Source: Shinella pollutisoli (GTDB lineage: Bacteria > Pseudomonadota > Alphaproteobacteria > Rhizobiales > Rhizobiaceae). From it: a stretch of 64,000 nt of DNA. The DNA lies in assembly GCF_024609765.1 (NCBI RefSeq), contig NZ_JANFDG010000003.1, positions 62,001 through 126,000 on the forward strand, given 5' to 3'. This document shows, piece after piece, positions 10,856-22,846 of this stretch. The position numbers were made by a program, and so were the translations under genes. Every line of letters begins with the position of its first letter. Within the stretch, counting starts at the first letter, position 1. The notes under the pieces were generated by a model. It did no database searches, had not been told where the DNA came from, and saw only the letters and a program-made list of their open reading frames with translations.

Positions 10856-11380
10856 TCAGCGCCGCGCGAGCGCGGCGGCCACGTCGGCGCGGATCAGCTC
10901 GGCGAGCTCGCGGGCGGCGCGGTTCTCGGCGTCGCGCACGGCCCTGAGCTTGGCGAATTCCTGCACGGGGAAATCGACCGAGGCGACGGTCGAGCGCCGG
11001 CCGGAGGCCATGGTCTCGCCGGTGTCGATCTTGGCGAGGTTGTAGTCGGCGGTCACGACGAGGCGGCCGGCGCGGGGCACGTCCGTCTTGATGTCGAGCA
11101 GCACGCCGACATTGCGCACCGTGACGTTCAGGTCGAGGTGGTAGGCCGCCGTCTGCGGCTCGCCGGCGCCGCCGGCAAGGAGAAAGATCAGGCTGTTGCG
11201 TACCTGCTGCTCGACGCGGTCGTCCGCCTCGGAGATCGAGACGGAGGCGAGCTTGCCCCCGGTGTCGCCGCCGGTGGAATAGAGCGGCCGCACCTGGCAG
11301 CCGGCGACGAGGGCGAGAAGCGCCAGTCCGCCGGCCAGCTTCGCCAGCCGAAAACGGCCCGTTCCGTCAGACAACAACAT
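10856..11380 (-). CDS. lptE: LPS-assembly lipoprotein LptE
   Basis: 174 residues. LptE plugs the LptD barrel that inserts lipopolysaccharide in the outer membrane. A lipoprotein signal peptide ends in the lipobox LVAGC with lipidated Cys28, followed by QVRPLYST, typical of alphaproteobacterial LptE. The start overlaps the leuS 3' end by 14 bp. The leuS-lptE-holA order is widely conserved and supports the call in this fast-evolving family. Confidence 0.9.
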   Translation of the reverse strand: MLLSDGTGRFRLAKLAGGLALLALVAGCQVRPLYSTGGDTGGKLASVSISEADDRVEQQVRNSLIFLLAGGAGEPQTAAYHLDLNVTVRNVGVLLDIKTDVPRAGRLVVTADYNLAKIDTGETMASGRRSTVASVDFPVQEFAKLRAVRDAENRAARELAELIRADVAAALARR

Positions 11381-13997
11381 TCACGATCCTCTGCGGTACG
11401 ACGATGATCTTCTTCGGCTGCTTTCCGGCGAGCGCCGCCTGCACGGCCTCGAGCGCCAGCACGGCGCCCTCGACGGCAGTCTGGTCCGCGTCGCGGGCGA
11501 TTGTCAAATCCGCCCGCTTCTTGCCGTTGATCTGCACCGGCAGCGTGATCTCGTTTTCGGCAACAAGCCGCTCGTCATAGGCCGGCCAGCCGGCGGTGGC
11601 GACGAGGTCGGCGCCGCCGATCTCGCGCCAGCATTCCTCCGCGAGATGCGGCGTCATCGGCGCGACGATGCGGATCAGGATGCCGACGGCCTCGCGCAGT
11701 GCCGCGGCGAGCTCCGGCGAGGCCTTGCCGGCGGCGGCGGCCGCAAGCGGGGCGGCGAGCGTGTTGACGAGCTCGTAGATGCGTGCCACGGCCTTGTTGA
11801 AGGCGAGCTTGTCGTAATCGGCCTGCACGGCCTTCAGCGTCCTGTGGGCGGCCTGCGAGACGGCCAGCGCCTCGCCTTCCGCGCCCGGCCGGCTCTCGAC
11901 CGCCGTCAGCGCCGGTGCGGCCTCCGAGACGAGACGCCAGACGCGCTGGACGAAGCGATGGGCGCCCTCGACGCCGGCTTCCGACCAGATGACGTCACGG
12001 TCCGGCGGCGAGTCGGAGAGCACGAAGAAGCGGGCCGTGTCGGCGCCGTAGGAGGCGATGATGTCGTCCGGGTCGACCACGTTCTTCTTCGACTTCGACA
12101 TCTTCTCGATCGAGCCGATCGCGATTTCTTCTCCGGATTCGACGTGCACGGCGCGGCGCCTGCCGTCCGCCTCCTCGATGCGGATCTCGGCGGGCGTCAC
12201 CCATTCGCGCTTGCCGCCCGTCTCGCGGCTATAGGTCTCGTGCACCACCATGCCCTGGGTGAAGAGGCCCTTGAAGGGCTCCTTCAGGTCGAGATGGCCG
12301 GTCTCGCGCATGGCGCGGGTGAAGAAGCGCGAATAGAGCAGATGCAGGATCGCGTGCTCGATGCCGCCGATATACTGGTCGACCGGCAGCCAGGCATTGG
12401 CGGCGGCCGGATCGGTCGGGTCGTTCTCCCAGGGCGCGGTGAAGCGGGCGAAATACCAGGAGGAGTCGACGAAGGTGTCCATCGTGTCCGTCTCGCGCCG
12501 GGCATCCCTGCCGCAGGCCGGGCAGGCGACGTGGCGCCAGGTCGGATGCCGGTCGAGCGGGTTGCCCGGCTTGTCGAAGGTCACGTCGTCGGGCAGCTTC
12601 ACCGGCAGGTCGGCCTTCGGCACCGGCACGACGCCGCAGGCCTCGCAATGGATGACCGGGATCGGGCAGCCCCAGTAGCGCTGGCGCGAGATGCCCCAGT
12701 CGCGCAGCCGGAAGTTCACCTTGCGCTCGCCCTGCGGCGCGCCGCCGAGCATGGTCGCCGTCAGCTTCTCGGCCACCGCCTCGAAAGCGGCGTCGGTGGA
12801 AAGCCCGTCGAGGAAGCGGGAGTTGATCATCACGCCGTCGTAGACATAGGCCTCGTCGCCGATGGCGAAGGTCGCGGCATCGCCGTCCTCCGGCATGACG
12901 ACGGGCACGACCGGCAGGCCGTATTTGCGGGCGAAGTCGAGGTCGCGCTGGTCGCCGGAGGGGCAGCCGAAGATCGCGCCGGTGCCGTAGTCCATCAGCA
13001 CGAAATTGGCGACATAGACCGGCAGTTCCCAGCCCGCGTCGAAGGGATGGCGCACGCGGATGCCGGTGTCCATGCCCTTCTTCTCGGCCGTCTCGAGGGC
13101 GGCGAGCGAGGTGCCGGCGCGCCGGCATTCCTCGGCGAAGGCTTCGATAGCCGGATTCCTCGCCGCCGCCTCGCGGGCGAGCGGATGGTCGGCGGAGATC
13201 GCGAGGAACGAGGCGCCGAACAGCGTGTCGGGACGCGTCGTGTAGACGGTGACGTCCCTGGCGGCGGTGAGGCCCGCGCCGTCGGAGATCTCCCAGCGGA
13301 CCAGCATGCCCTCGGAGCGGCCGATCCAGTTCTTCTGCATCAGCCGCACCTTCTCCGGCCACTGGTCGAGCGTGTCGAGCGCGTCGAGCAGGTCCTGGCT
13401 GAAATCGGTGATTCGGAAGAACCATTGCGTCAGCTCGCGCTGCTCCACCAGCGCGCCGGAGCGCCAGCCGCGGCCGTCGATCACCTGCTCGTTGGCGAGC
13501 ACGGTGTGGTCGACCGGGTCCCAGTTCACCTTCGACTGCTTGCGGTAGACGAGGCCCTTCTCCAGGAAGTCCAGGAAGAGGTGCTGCTGGCGGTGATAGT
13601 ATTCGACGTCGCAGGTGGCGAACTCGCGCGACCAGTCGAGCGACAGGCCCATCGATTTCAGCTGGCCGCGCATGGTCTCGATGTTCTGGTAGGTCCAGCC
13701 CTTGGGGTGGACCTTGTTCTGCATGGCGGCGTTCTCCGCCGGCATGCCGAAGGCGTCCCAGCCCATCGGGTGCAGCACGTTGTAGCCGCGGGCGCGCTTG
13801 TAGCGGGCGACGACGTCGCCCATCGCGTAGTTGCGCACGTGGCCCATGTGGATGCGGCCCGACGGATAGGGGAACATCTCCAGCACGTAGTACTTCTCGC
13901 GCGGGTCGTCGTTCTTCGTCAGGAAGACGTTCTCTTCGTTCCATTTCGCCTGCCAGCGGGGCTCGGCATCGCGCGGATTGTAGCGTTCGGTGGCCAT
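11367..13997 (-). CDS. leuS: Leucyl-tRNA synthetase
   Basis: 876 residues. This class I synthetase charges tRNA-Leu and has an editing domain. The HIGH-type motif HMGH is at 50-53 after YPSGRI, and KMSKS is near residues 629-633. The editing (CP1) insertion contains the [19 protein letters not shown] stretch. The chosen start [19 protein letters not shown] at 13997 is the family start; the frame is open 102 bp further upstream but that part has no family character. It diverges from the YggS gene across about 180 bp. Confidence 0.96.
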   Translation of the reverse strand: MATERYNPRDAEPRWQAKWNEENVFLTKNDDPREKYYVLEMFPYPSGRIHMGHVRNYAMGDVVARYKRARGYNVLHPMGWDAFGMPAENAAMQNKVHPKGWTYQNIETMRGQLKSMGLSLDWSREFATCDVEYYHRQQHLFLDFLEKGLVYRKQSKVNWDPVDHTVLANEQVIDGRGWRSGALVEQRELTQWFFRITDFSQDLLDALDTLDQWPEKVRLMQKNWIGRSEGMLVRWEISDGAGLTAARDVTVYTTRPDTLFGASFLAISADHPLAREAAARNPAIEAFAEECRRAGTSLAALETAEKKGMDTGIRVRHPFDAGWELPVYVANFVLMDYGTGAIFGCPSGDQRDLDFARKYGLPVVPVVMPEDGDAATFAIGDEAYVYDGVMINSRFLDGLSTDAAFEAVAEKLTATMLGGAPQGERKVNFRLRDWGISRQRYWGCPIPVIHCEACGVVPVPKADLPVKLPDDVTFDKPGNPLDRHPTWRHVACPACGRDARRETDTMDTFVDSSWYFARFTAPWENDPTDPAAANAWLPVDQYIGGIEHAILHLLYSRFFTRAMRETGHLDLKEPFKGLFTQGMVVHETYSRETGGKREWVTPAEIRIEEADGRRRAVHVESGEEIAIGSIEKMSKSKKNVVDPDDIIASYGADTARFFVLSDSPPDRDVIWSEAGVEGAHRFVQRVWRLVSEAAPALTAVESRPGAEGEALAVSQAAHRTLKAVQADYDKLAFNKAVARIYELVNTLAAPLAAAAAGKASPELAAALREAVGILIRIVAPMTPHLAEECWREIGGADLVATAGWPAYDERLVAENEITLPVQINGKKRADLTIARDADQTAVEGAVLALEAVQAALAGKQPKKIIVVPQRIVNVVV

Positions 13998-14174
13998 GTC
14001 TGTGATGTTCCGGAAGTCTTTTGGGGAAGTTCTCGGCGGGCGGTGCGCCCATGCGAAGTTGTCGCGCTGACCTTCACCATGAAACCGCCGGAGCGTCAAG
14101 TTTTGCGGGCTCGCGCTTGGCTTTCCGGCCGGATTTCGCTAGGTCCGGCAGGACCGACAGCGGGGAGAACGACC

Positions 14175-14834
14175 ATGGAGCTTCAGGACCGTCTCGAAGA
14201 GGTGCGGGCGCGCATCGATAAGGCGAGCCGCGAGGCCGGCAGGCCTGCCGGCGCGGTGACGCTGGTCGCCGTCTCGAAGACCTTCGACGCGGAGGCGATC
14301 CGCCCGGCGCTCGCCGCCGGCCAGCGCGTCTTCGGCGAGAACCGCGTGCAGGAGGCGCAGGGCAAGTGGCCGGCCCTGCGCGCCGGGACGCCCGGCATCG
14401 AGCTTCATCTGATCGGCCCGCTGCAATCGAACAAGACGGCCGACGCCGTGGCGCTCTTCGACGTGATCGAGACGGTGGACCGCGAGAAGATCGCCCGGAC
14501 GCTCGCCGCCGAGATGGCGCGGCAGGGCCGGCGACCGCGACTCTATGTCCAGGTCAACACCGGCCTCGAGCCGCAGAAGGCCGGCATTGCGCCGGACGGG
14601 ACGCTCGCCTTCGTCGCCTTCTGCCGCGACGAACTCGCGCTCCCGATCGAGGGGCTGATGTGCATCCCGCCGGCCGACGAGAACCCGGGGCCGCATTTCG
14701 CGCTGCTCGCCAAGCTCGCCGCGCGGGCGGGGCTGGAGAAGCTCTCCATGGGCATGTCGGGCGACTACGAGACGGCGATCGCCTTCGGTGCCACCAGCGT
14801 GCGCGTCGGCTCGGCGATCTTCGGCACGCGCTAG
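14175..14834 (+). CDS. YggS/PROSC-family pyridoxal-phosphate homeostasis protein
   Basis: 219 residues. Members bind PLP in a single-domain alanine-racemase-like barrel and buffer vitamin B6; no catalytic reaction is established. The PLP lysine is Lys35 in TLVAVSKTF, followed by FGENRVQEAQGKW and HLIGPLQSNK, and the C-terminal SMGMSGDYETAIAFGATSVR phosphate-binding block. The start at 14175 is preceded by a GGAGAACGACC ribosome site. It diverges from leuS. Confidence 0.93.
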   Translation: MELQDRLEEVRARIDKASREAGRPAGAVTLVAVSKTFDAEAIRPALAAGQRVFGENRVQEAQGKWPALRAGTPGIELHLIGPLQSNKTADAVALFDVIETVDREKIARTLAAEMARQGRRPRLYVQVNTGLEPQKAGIAPDGTLAFVAFCRDELALPIEGLMCIPPADENPGPHFALLAKLAARAGLEKLSMGMSGDYETAIAFGATSVRVGSAIFGTR

Positions 14835-14972
14835 CAGTCCCGGCAGGCGCATCCGCGCCCTCCCCTATCGTCCTAACCCTTTGGTCTGGCTTTTCGCCGG
14901 CCCCGCGCTCTCCTATCCTTCGACCCCGAGGAGCGACGGCCGCCGGTTCGGCCGTCCCGTCGGGAGGATGCA

Positions 14973-16874
14973 ATGCAGAGCAATTACGGGGAAATCTACC
15001 GGGCCTGGCGGTCCGATCACGTCGCGCACTGGACGGAGGCGGCGCGCGGCGTCGACTGGTTCGAGCATCCGGCCACCGTCTTCGACGAGACGCTCGGCGT
15101 CTACGGCCGCTGGTTCCCGGACGGGCGCGGCAACACCTGTCACAACTGCGTGGACCGCCATGTCGAGGCCGGGCACGGCGAGCGCACCGCGCTGATCTAC
15201 GACAGCCCGGTCACCGGCCGGAAGGCGCGCTACAGCTATGCCGAGCTGCTCGGCGAGGTGAACGCCATGGCGGCGGTGCTCGCCGACCACGGCGTGGAGA
15301 AGGGCGACCGCGTCGTCATCTACATGCCGATGATCCCGGAGGCGGTCTTCGCGATGCTCGCCTCAGCCCGCATCGGCGCGATCCATTCCGTCGTCTTCGG
15401 CGGCTTCGCGGCGAACGAGCTTGCCGCGCGCATCGAGGATTCGCAGGCGAAGCTCGTCGTCTCGGCGAGCTGCGGCATCGAGCCGAACCGCATCGTCGCC
15501 TACAAGCCGCTGCTCGACGCGGCGATCGGCCTGTCGCATCACAAGCCGGACCATTGCCTCGTGCTGCAGCGGCCGGAGCATGAGGCCGAGCTTGGCGAGG
15601 CGCGCGACGTCGATCTCGGCCCGGCGCTGGAGGCGGCGCGCGGGCGCACGGTGCCCTGCGCGTCGCTCGCCGCCACCGATCCGCTCTACATCCTCTATAC
15701 GTCCGGCACGACCGGCCAGCCGAAGGGCGTGCTGCGCGACAACGGCGGCCATATGGTGGCGCTCGCCTGGTCGATGCGGGCGATCTACGGCGTTTCGCCC
15801 GGCGAGGTCTTCTGGGCGGCCTCCGACATCGGCTGGGTCGTCGGCCATTCCTACATCGTCTACGCGCCGCTCCTCAACGGCAGCGCCACGGTGCTCTACG
15901 AGGGCAAGCCGGTCGGCACGCCGGATGCCGGCGCCTTCTGGCGCGTCGTCGAGGAATACAAGGTCTCCGTGCTCTTCACGGCGCCGACCGCCTTCCGCGC
16001 CATCCGCAAGGAGGACCCGGAAGGGGCGCTGGTGAAGGACTACGACCTCTCCAGCCTCCGGGCGCTGTTCCTCGCCGGCGAGCGGGCCGATCCGGACACG
16101 GTGCAATGGGCGGAAAGGGTGCTCGGCGTGCCGGTCATCGATCACTGGTGGCAGACGGAGACGGGCTGGACCATCGCCGGCAATCCGCTCGGCCTCGGCC
16201 AGCTTCCCGTCAAGCACGGCTCGCCGACCGTGCCGATGCCCGGCTACGAGCTGCACGTGCTGGACGATGCCGGCCACGAGGTGCCGCCCGGCACGCTCGG
16301 CAACATCGCGCTGAAGCTGCCGCTGCCCCCGGGCTGCCTGCCGACCTTCTGGAATGCCGACGCCCGCTTCCGCGCCGCCTGCCTCGACGAGTTTCCCGGT
16401 TACTACAAGACGGCCGACGCCGGCTATGTCGACGAGGACGGCTACGTCTTCATCATGTCGCGCACCGACGACATCATCAACGTCGCCGGCCACCGCCTCT
16501 CCACGGGGGCGATGGAGGAGGTCTGCGCCAGCCATCCGGACGTCGCCGAATGCGCGGTGATCGGCGTCGCCGACACGGTGAAGGGGCAGATCCCGGCGGG
16601 CTTCCTCGTGCTCAACAGCGGTGTTTCACGTGAATCATCGGTGATCGAGCGCGAGGTGGTGGGGCTGGTGCGTGACCGCATCGGCCCGGTCGCGGCCTTC
16701 AAGACGGTGATCTGCGTGAAGCGCCTGCCGAAGACGCGCTCGGGAAAAATCCTGCGCGGGACGATGCAGAAGATCGCCGACCACGAGCCGTGGAAGATGC
16801 CCGCCACCATCGACGATCCGTCGATCCTCGACGAGATCGCCGCCGCGCTCCAGACCCGGGGCATCGGCGCATGA
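14973..16874 (+). CDS. prpE: Propionyl-CoA synthetase-like acyl-CoA synthetase (PrpE)
   Basis: 633 residues. AMP-forming synthetases of this group activate propionate or other short acyl acids to CoA esters. The nucleotide loop YTSGTTGQPKG is near 241-251, the adenylation motif HWWQTETGW near 391-399, and the catalytic C-terminal lysine sits in KTRSGKILR near 591. PrpE-type features such as GNPLGL rather than Acs-type wording separate it from the acs gene nearby. Codons around 551-555 (GVSRES) include a parS site. A strong terminator follows immediately. The substrate range is inferred. Confidence 0.82.
   Translation: MQSNYGEIYRAWRSDHVAHWTEAARGVDWFEHPATVFDETLGVYGRWFPDGRGNTCHNCVDRHVEAGHGERTALIYDSPVTGRKARYSYAELLGEVNAMAAVLADHGVEKGDRVVIYMPMIPEAVFAMLASARIGAIHSVVFGGFAANELAARIEDSQAKLVVSASCGIEPNRIVAYKPLLDAAIGLSHHKPDHCLVLQRPEHEAELGEARDVDLGPALEAARGRTVPCASLAATDPLYILYTSGTTGQPKGVLRDNGGHMVALAWSMRAIYGVSPGEVFWAASDIGWVVGHSYIVYAPLLNGSATVLYEGKPVGTPDAGAFWRVVEEYKVSVLFTAPTAFRAIRKEDPEGALVKDYDLSSLRALFLAGERADPDTVQWAERVLGVPVIDHWWQTETGWTIAGNPLGLGQLPVKHGSPTVPMPGYELHVLDDAGHEVPPGTLGNIALKLPLPPGCLPTFWNADARFRAACLDEFPGYYKTADAGYVDEDGYVFIMSRTDDIINVAGHRLSTGAMEEVCASHPDVAECAVIGVADTVKGQIPAGFLVLNSGVSRESSVIEREVVGLVRDRIGPVAAFKTVICVKRLPKTRSGKILRGTMQKIADHEPWKMPATIDDPSILDEIAAALQTRGIGA
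16622..16637. other. parS centromere site 4 (inside prpE)
   Basis: TGTTTCACGTGAATCA has one mismatch to parS. It sits in the coding sequence, about 8.7 kb from parA. Confidence 0.75.
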
Positions 16875-16908
16875 AAAAACCCGGCCGCGGATGGCGGCCG
16901 GGTTTTTT
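16874..16908. terminator. Bidirectional terminator between prpE and TrcR-family gene
   Basis: A perfect inverted repeat: AAAAAACCCGGCCGC (16874-16888) and its complement (16894-16908) with a 5-base loop. The A and T runs on either side make it work in both directions, serving the two convergent genes. Confidence 0.92.
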
Positions 16909-16931
16909 GTGAAGGGATGGGCCGGCCGGTC

Positions 16932-17633
16932 TCAGAACCGGTCGTCCTCCTCGTCCTCGTCGGGGGAGGAGGACTTCAGCGACTTCAGCTTGGCGAAGAC
17001 GGCGTCGGCGTCGATCTCCTTCTCCTCCTCGCGGTCGCTGTAGGGCAGCTTTTCCGTTTCCTGCGCGGATTCGAGCGTGGCGCCGACTTCCGCCGCCGTC
17101 GGCAGCGGGCGGCCCTTCGAGGCGCGTTCCACCTCGAGGTCGAGGTCGATCTGCGAGCAGAGGCCGAGCGTGACGGGGTCCATCGGCGTCAGGTTGGCCG
17201 AGTTCCAGTGGGTGCGCTCGCGGATCTGCTCGATCGTCGACTTGGTGGTGCCGACGAGGCGGGAGATCTGCGCGTCCTTCAGCTCCGGATGGTTGCGCAC
17301 CAGCCAGAGGATGGCGTTGGGGCGGTCCTGGCGCTTGGAGACCGGCGTGTAGCGCGGGCCCTTGCGCTTGGATTCCGGCACGCGCACCTTCGGTTCGGAG
17401 AGTTTCAGCTTGTGGGCGGGGTTCGCCTCGGCGCGGGCGATCTCCTCGCGGGAGAGCTGGCCGGTGGCGATCGGGTCGAGACCCTTGATGCCCTGCGCCG
17501 ATTCGCCGTCCGCGATGGCCTTGACCTCGAGCGGATGCAGCTTGCAGAACTGTGCGATCTGGTCGAACGAGAGCGCCGTGTTGTCGACCAGCCAGACGGC
17601 GGTCGCCTTTGGCATGAGCAGCTGTTGAGCCAT
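16932..17633 (-). CDS. TrcR-family (DUF1013) cell-cycle transcriptional regulator
   Basis: 233 residues. This family is restricted to alphaproteobacteria and is described as a cell-cycle transcriptional regulator. The sequence opens with MAQQLLMPKATAVWLVDNTALSFDQ, followed by a helix-turn-helix-like part (QIAQFCKLHPLEVKAIADGE), a second predicted HTH near 114-140 (DAQISRLVGTTKSTIEQIRERT) and an acidic C-terminus (DEDEEDD). The ATG at 17633 is preferred over an upstream ATG (17690) because homology begins there. It lies between two acyl-CoA synthetases but no functional link is implied. Confidence 0.85.
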   Translation of the reverse strand: MAQQLLMPKATAVWLVDNTALSFDQIAQFCKLHPLEVKAIADGESAQGIKGLDPIATGQLSREEIARAEANPAHKLKLSEPKVRVPESKRKGPRYTPVSKRQDRPNAILWLVRNHPELKDAQISRLVGTTKSTIEQIRERTHWNSANLTPMDPVTLGLCSQIDLDLEVERASKGRPLPTAAEVGATLESAQETEKLPYSDREEEKEIDADAVFAKLKSLKSSSPDEDEEDDRF

Positions 17634-17872
17634 GGATATAGTCCTCTTGTCCGTCCGCGCCGGTGTCGCGGGCCGTGGAATGTTAACCACTCTAATTTCC
17701 GGGAATTGCGCCCTCTATAACGCCGCGTCGCAAGAAATGCAATTCTCCGCAAGGCAAATGACCTTCGTCTAATTGCCGGAAGGGTTTGACCTGATATGTA
17801 TGGGCGAGACTTGCGCGGCCGCAGGAGACGGCCCCCGCGCGTTTGCATCGAGTGCATCGAGGGAGGAATTTC

Positions 17873-19828
<1,956 letters not shown>

Positions 19829-19844
19829 CCGCCCTACGGATGGA

Positions 19845-19868
19845 AACGGCGGCCTGCGGGCCGCCGTT
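19845..19868 (+). terminator. Intrinsic terminator after acs
   Basis: Stem AACGGCGGCC (19845-19854) and GGCCGCCGTT (19859-19868), loop TGCG, then CTCGTT. The stem is strong, the U tract weak. Confidence 0.7.
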
Positions 19869-19964
19869 CTCGTTCAGGAGGTCGCCCTCCGCTTTTGTCC
19901 CTTCTGCCATTCGGAGAGGGAAGCGGGTCGCGGCCCGCACCGGCATTTCCTGAGCCGGATTCTC

Positions 19965-20174
19965 TCAGAAATCGATCGCTCGGCCCTTGATCTCCCAATC
20001 GCCGTAGCGGGCCGGGTCGGCACCGCCGCGGCCGCCGATCTCCGGCGCGGGCTCGGCCGGCATCGCCGCCCTGCGCCGTTCCTCCGCTTCCTTCAGCGCG
20101 CGCAACGCGGCGGGTGAAAGGACCTTCCGGCCATCGCTACGATTGTCGTTGTCGCTTTGCATGAGAATCGGCAT
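19965..20174 (-). CDS. DUF1674 protein, SDHAF4/Sdh8-like
   Basis: 69 residues. The C-terminus GGRGGADPARYGDWEIKGRA matches the DUF1674 signature shared with the mitochondrial succinate dehydrogenase assembly factor SDHAF4, which protects flavinated SdhA before complex assembly. A role in succinate dehydrogenase maturation is inferred from that family. The start is uncertain: an ATG at 20162 (65 residues) has a GGAAGG ribosome site about 12 bp upstream, whereas the same GGAAGG abuts the ATG at 20174. It is divergent from htpX with a parS site between. Confidence 0.8.
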   Translation of the reverse strand: MPILMQSDNDNRSDGRKVLSPAALRALKEAEERRRAAMPAEPAPEIGGRGGADPARYGDWEIKGRAIDF

Positions 20175-20245
20175 CCTTCCCGGATATTGAAGAAGTCCTG
20201 TCGGATGACCATCATATAAGGGCGTGGGTTCGCTGTGGAAAGCGT

Positions 20246-20261
20246 TGATTCACGTGAAACA
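20246..20261. other. parS centromere site 5
   Basis: TGATTCACGTGAAACA is identical in sequence to site 1. It lies in the divergent intergenic region between the DUF1674 gene and htpX, about 12 kb from parA, directly before a TTGACA hexamer. Confidence 0.83.
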
Positions 20262-20319
20262 TTCCTTGACAGCAAGGGAAGCGACCAGGGCAACGAGGCA
20301 GACAGGAGCCGGAAAAAGC

Positions 20320-21282
20320 ATGAACATCGTTCGCACAGCCATGCTGCTCGCCGTCATGACGGCGCTTTTCATGGGCGTGGGCCTGCTGATCGGCGGCAAG
20401 GGCGGCATGATGATCGCCTTCTTCGTCGCGCTCGCCATGAACATCTTCTCCTACTGGAACTCCGACCGGATGGTGCTGTCGATGTACGGCGCCAAGGAGG
20501 TCGATGAGCGTTCCGCCCCGGAATATTACGGCATCGTGCGCGATCTCGCCGCGCGCGCCGGCCTGCCGATGCCGCGCGTCTACGTGATCAACAGCGACCA
20601 GCCCAACGCCTTCGCCACCGGCCGCAACCCCGAGAACGCCGCCGTCGCCGCCTCGACGGGCCTCCTCCATTCGCTGTCCTACGAGGAGGTGGCGGGCGTC
20701 ATGGCGCACGAGCTCGCCCATGTCCAGAACCGCGACACGCTGACGATGACGATCACGGCGACGATCGCCGGCGCGATCTCCATGCTCGCCAATTTCGCCA
20801 TGTTCTTCGGCGGCGGCAGCAGCCGCGAGAACAACAATCCGCTCGGCTTCGTCGGCGTGCTGATCGCCGCGATCGTCGCGCCCTTCGCCGCCATGCTGGT
20901 GCAGATGGCGATCAGCCGCACGCGCGAATATTCCGCCGACCGGCGCGGCGCGGAGATCTGCGGCAATCCGCTGTGGCTCGCCTCGGCGCTGAAGAAGATC
21001 GCCATCGCCGCCGGCCGCATTCCCAACGAGGAGGCCGAGCACAATCCGGCGACCGCGCACATGTTCATCATCAATCCGCTGTCGGGCGAGCGGATGGACA
21101 ACCTGTTCTCGACCCATCCGAACACGGAAAACCGCATCGCCGCGCTGGAAGAAATGGCGCGCGGTGCGCGGCAGCGCTCGACGGAACCGGTCCGCGCTGA
21201 TACTGCGGTGCGCAAATCGCGCTCCGTTCCGACGACCGGCTGGGGGCGCGGTGGCGAACCGCCCAAGGGCCCCTGGTCCTAG
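20320..21282 (+). CDS. htpX: Membrane zinc metalloprotease HtpX
   Basis: 320 residues. HtpX (M48 family) degrades misfolded inner-membrane proteins. Two N-terminal transmembrane helices (about 5-25 and 29-46) precede the zinc motif HELAH at 130-134; the downstream SADRRGAE segment carries the third ligand. Two further hydrophobic stretches lie at about 147-165 and 177-197. The C-terminal tail (about 285-320) is basic and proline-rich. The start at 20320 is preceded by GGAGCCGGAAAAAGC. A parS site is 58 bp upstream. Confidence 0.95.
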   Translation: MNIVRTAMLLAVMTALFMGVGLLIGGKGGMMIAFFVALAMNIFSYWNSDRMVLSMYGAKEVDERSAPEYYGIVRDLAARAGLPMPRVYVINSDQPNAFATGRNPENAAVAASTGLLHSLSYEEVAGVMAHELAHVQNRDTLTMTITATIAGAISMLANFAMFFGGGSSRENNNPLGFVGVLIAAIVAPFAAMLVQMAISRTREYSADRRGAEICGNPLWLASALKKIAIAAGRIPNEEAEHNPATAHMFIINPLSGERMDNLFSTHPNTENRIAALEEMARGARQRSTEPVRADTAVRKSRSVPTTGWGRGGEPPKGPWS

Positions 21283-21283
21283 A

Positions 21284-21327
21284 GCAATTCCAGCAGAAGC
21301 GTGTCGCGGTCTTGCGTGCGGAATTGC
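21284..21327. repeat. Rhizobiales-type intergenic inverted repeat, copy A
   Basis: Arms GCAATTCC (21284-21291) and GGAATTGC (21320-21327) flank about 28 bp. A second copy with the same arms and clearly similar middle lies at 48419-48459. It starts right after the htpX stop and overlaps the likely 5' end of the next gene. Confidence 0.7.
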
Positions 21328-22749
21328 GTGAAGACGCTGAAAGATGACAAAGTCTTGAACGACGACGAAGCGAAGCGAAGAACCCATCCGAAGCGACCGC
21401 ACGGTGCGAACCCGTCCGCGCCGGCCCGGCACGAGAAGCCGGGGCTGAAGGCACGGCAGGCCGCCGCCCGCATCCTTGCGGCCGTCGTCGACCGCAGGAC
21501 CCCGCTCGACGGCATGCTGGACGCGGAGAACGGCAATCCCGTCTACCGGCAATTGCCGGAGGCCGACCGGGCGCTGGTGCGCGCCATCCTCAACACGGCG
21601 CTGCGCCACCTCCCCCGCATCGAGGCGATCCTCGATTCGCTGGTCGGCACGCCGCTGCCGGAAGGCGCGCGCGCCCTCCACCACGTGCTGACGGTCGCCG
21701 CCGCGCAGATCCTCTATCTCGACGTCCCGGACCATTCCGCCGTCGACCTCGCCGTCGAGCAGGCGCAGATCGACCCGCGCAACCGGCGCTTCGCCAGCCT
21801 CGTCAATGCCGTGCTGCGCCGCCTCGCGCGGGAGAAGGCCTCCCACCTGACGGCGACCCATGCGGTTCCGGCCGTGCCGGACTGGTTCCACCGTCGTCTC
21901 GTCGCCGTCTACGGCGCCGAGCATGCGGCGCGGATCGCCGAGGCGCTGCTCGAGCCGTCGGCGATCGACCTCACCGTCAAGTCGGATGCCGAGGGCTGGG
22001 CGGCGCGGCTTTCCGGCAGGGTGCTGCCGACCGGCTCGGTGCGCCTGCCCGCCGGCTCCGGCGCCATTCCCGCGCTCGAAGGCTTCGAGGCGGGGGAATG
22101 GTGGGTGCAGGACGCCGCCGCCAGCATTCCCGCGAAGCTGTTTTCCAACCTTTCCGGCAAGCGCGTCGCCGATCTCTGTGCGGCCCCCGGCGGCAAGACG
22201 GCGCAGCTCGCGCTCGCCGGTGCCGAGGTGACCGCGCTCGACCAGTCGGGAAACCGCCTCAAGCGCCTCGTCGGCAATCTTGTCCGGCTCGGCCTGTCGG
22301 CCACGGCCGTCGAGGCCAACATGATGGATTACCGGCCGGCCGAGCCGTTCGACGCCGTGCTGCTCGACGCGCCCTGTTCCTCGACCGGCACCATCCGCCG
22401 CCATCCCGACGTGCTGTGGACCAAGGGGCCGGAGGACATCGAGAAGCTCGCGCGCCTGCAGGAACGGCTGCTGCGCCACGCGCTGACGCTGGTCAGGCCG
22501 GGCGGCGAGCTGGTCTTCTCCAACTGCTCGCTCGATCCCGACGAGGGCGAGGCGGTGACGGCGCGGGTGCTCGCCGACAATCCCGGCTGGCGCCGCGTGC
22601 CCGTCGATCCGGCGAACTGGCCGGGGCTGGAGGCGGCGATCACCCCGCTCGGCGAATTCCGCACCACGCCGGCCATGTTGCCGGCCGCGGGCGGATTTGC
22701 GGGCGGGCTGGACGGTTTCTACGCCGTGCACCTGCGGCGGGAGGCATGA
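21328..22749 (+). CDS. RsmB/NOL1-type RNA (cytosine-5-)-methyltransferase
   Basis: About 473 residues. It has an N-terminal NusB-like RNA-binding region (RQAAARILAAVVDR onward) and a SAM-dependent methyltransferase core: motif I VADLCAAPGGKTAQLA, motif IV DAPCSSTG, motif VI FSNCSLDPDEGE. Both conserved cysteines (motif IV catalytic-release and motif VI) are kept; the residue before the second is Asn rather than the common Thr. The family methylates 16S rRNA C967, but paralogues exist. The start is unclear: GTG 21328, GTG 21301 and TTG 21355 are all in frame with no good ribosome site. Confidence 0.85.
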   Translation: MKTLKDDKVLNDDEAKRRTHPKRPHGANPSAPARHEKPGLKARQAAARILAAVVDRRTPLDGMLDAENGNPVYRQLPEADRALVRAILNTALRHLPRIEAILDSLVGTPLPEGARALHHVLTVAAAQILYLDVPDHSAVDLAVEQAQIDPRNRRFASLVNAVLRRLAREKASHLTATHAVPAVPDWFHRRLVAVYGAEHAARIAEALLEPSAIDLTVKSDAEGWAARLSGRVLPTGSVRLPAGSGAIPALEGFEAGEWWVQDAAASIPAKLFSNLSGKRVADLCAAPGGKTAQLALAGAEVTALDQSGNRLKRLVGNLVRLGLSATAVEANMMDYRPAEPFDAVLLDAPCSSTGTIRRHPDVLWTKGPEDIEKLARLQERLLRHALTLVRPGGELVFSNCSLDPDEGEAVTARVLADNPGWRRVPVDPANWPGLEAAITPLGEFRTTPAMLPAAGGFAGGLDGFYAVHLRREA

Positions 22750-22846
22750 CCGGCCCGCCGCTCATCAACAGCGGATCGCCGGCGGGTCGATTGACGGCCC
22801 TCCATTCCTCGGCCTACCAATAGGCCGGTGGAGGCAACTTTTAACC

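Noticed and set aside
11646-14834. A 1062-codon plus-strand frame across leuS into the YggS gene
   Set aside because: Only its last 219 codons are real (YggS family); the rest is the antisense shadow of leuS.
20266-20271. TTGACA before htpX as a clear sigma-70 or heat-shock promoter
   Set aside because: No acceptable -10 of either type was found at 16-18 bp, so the promoter was not listed.
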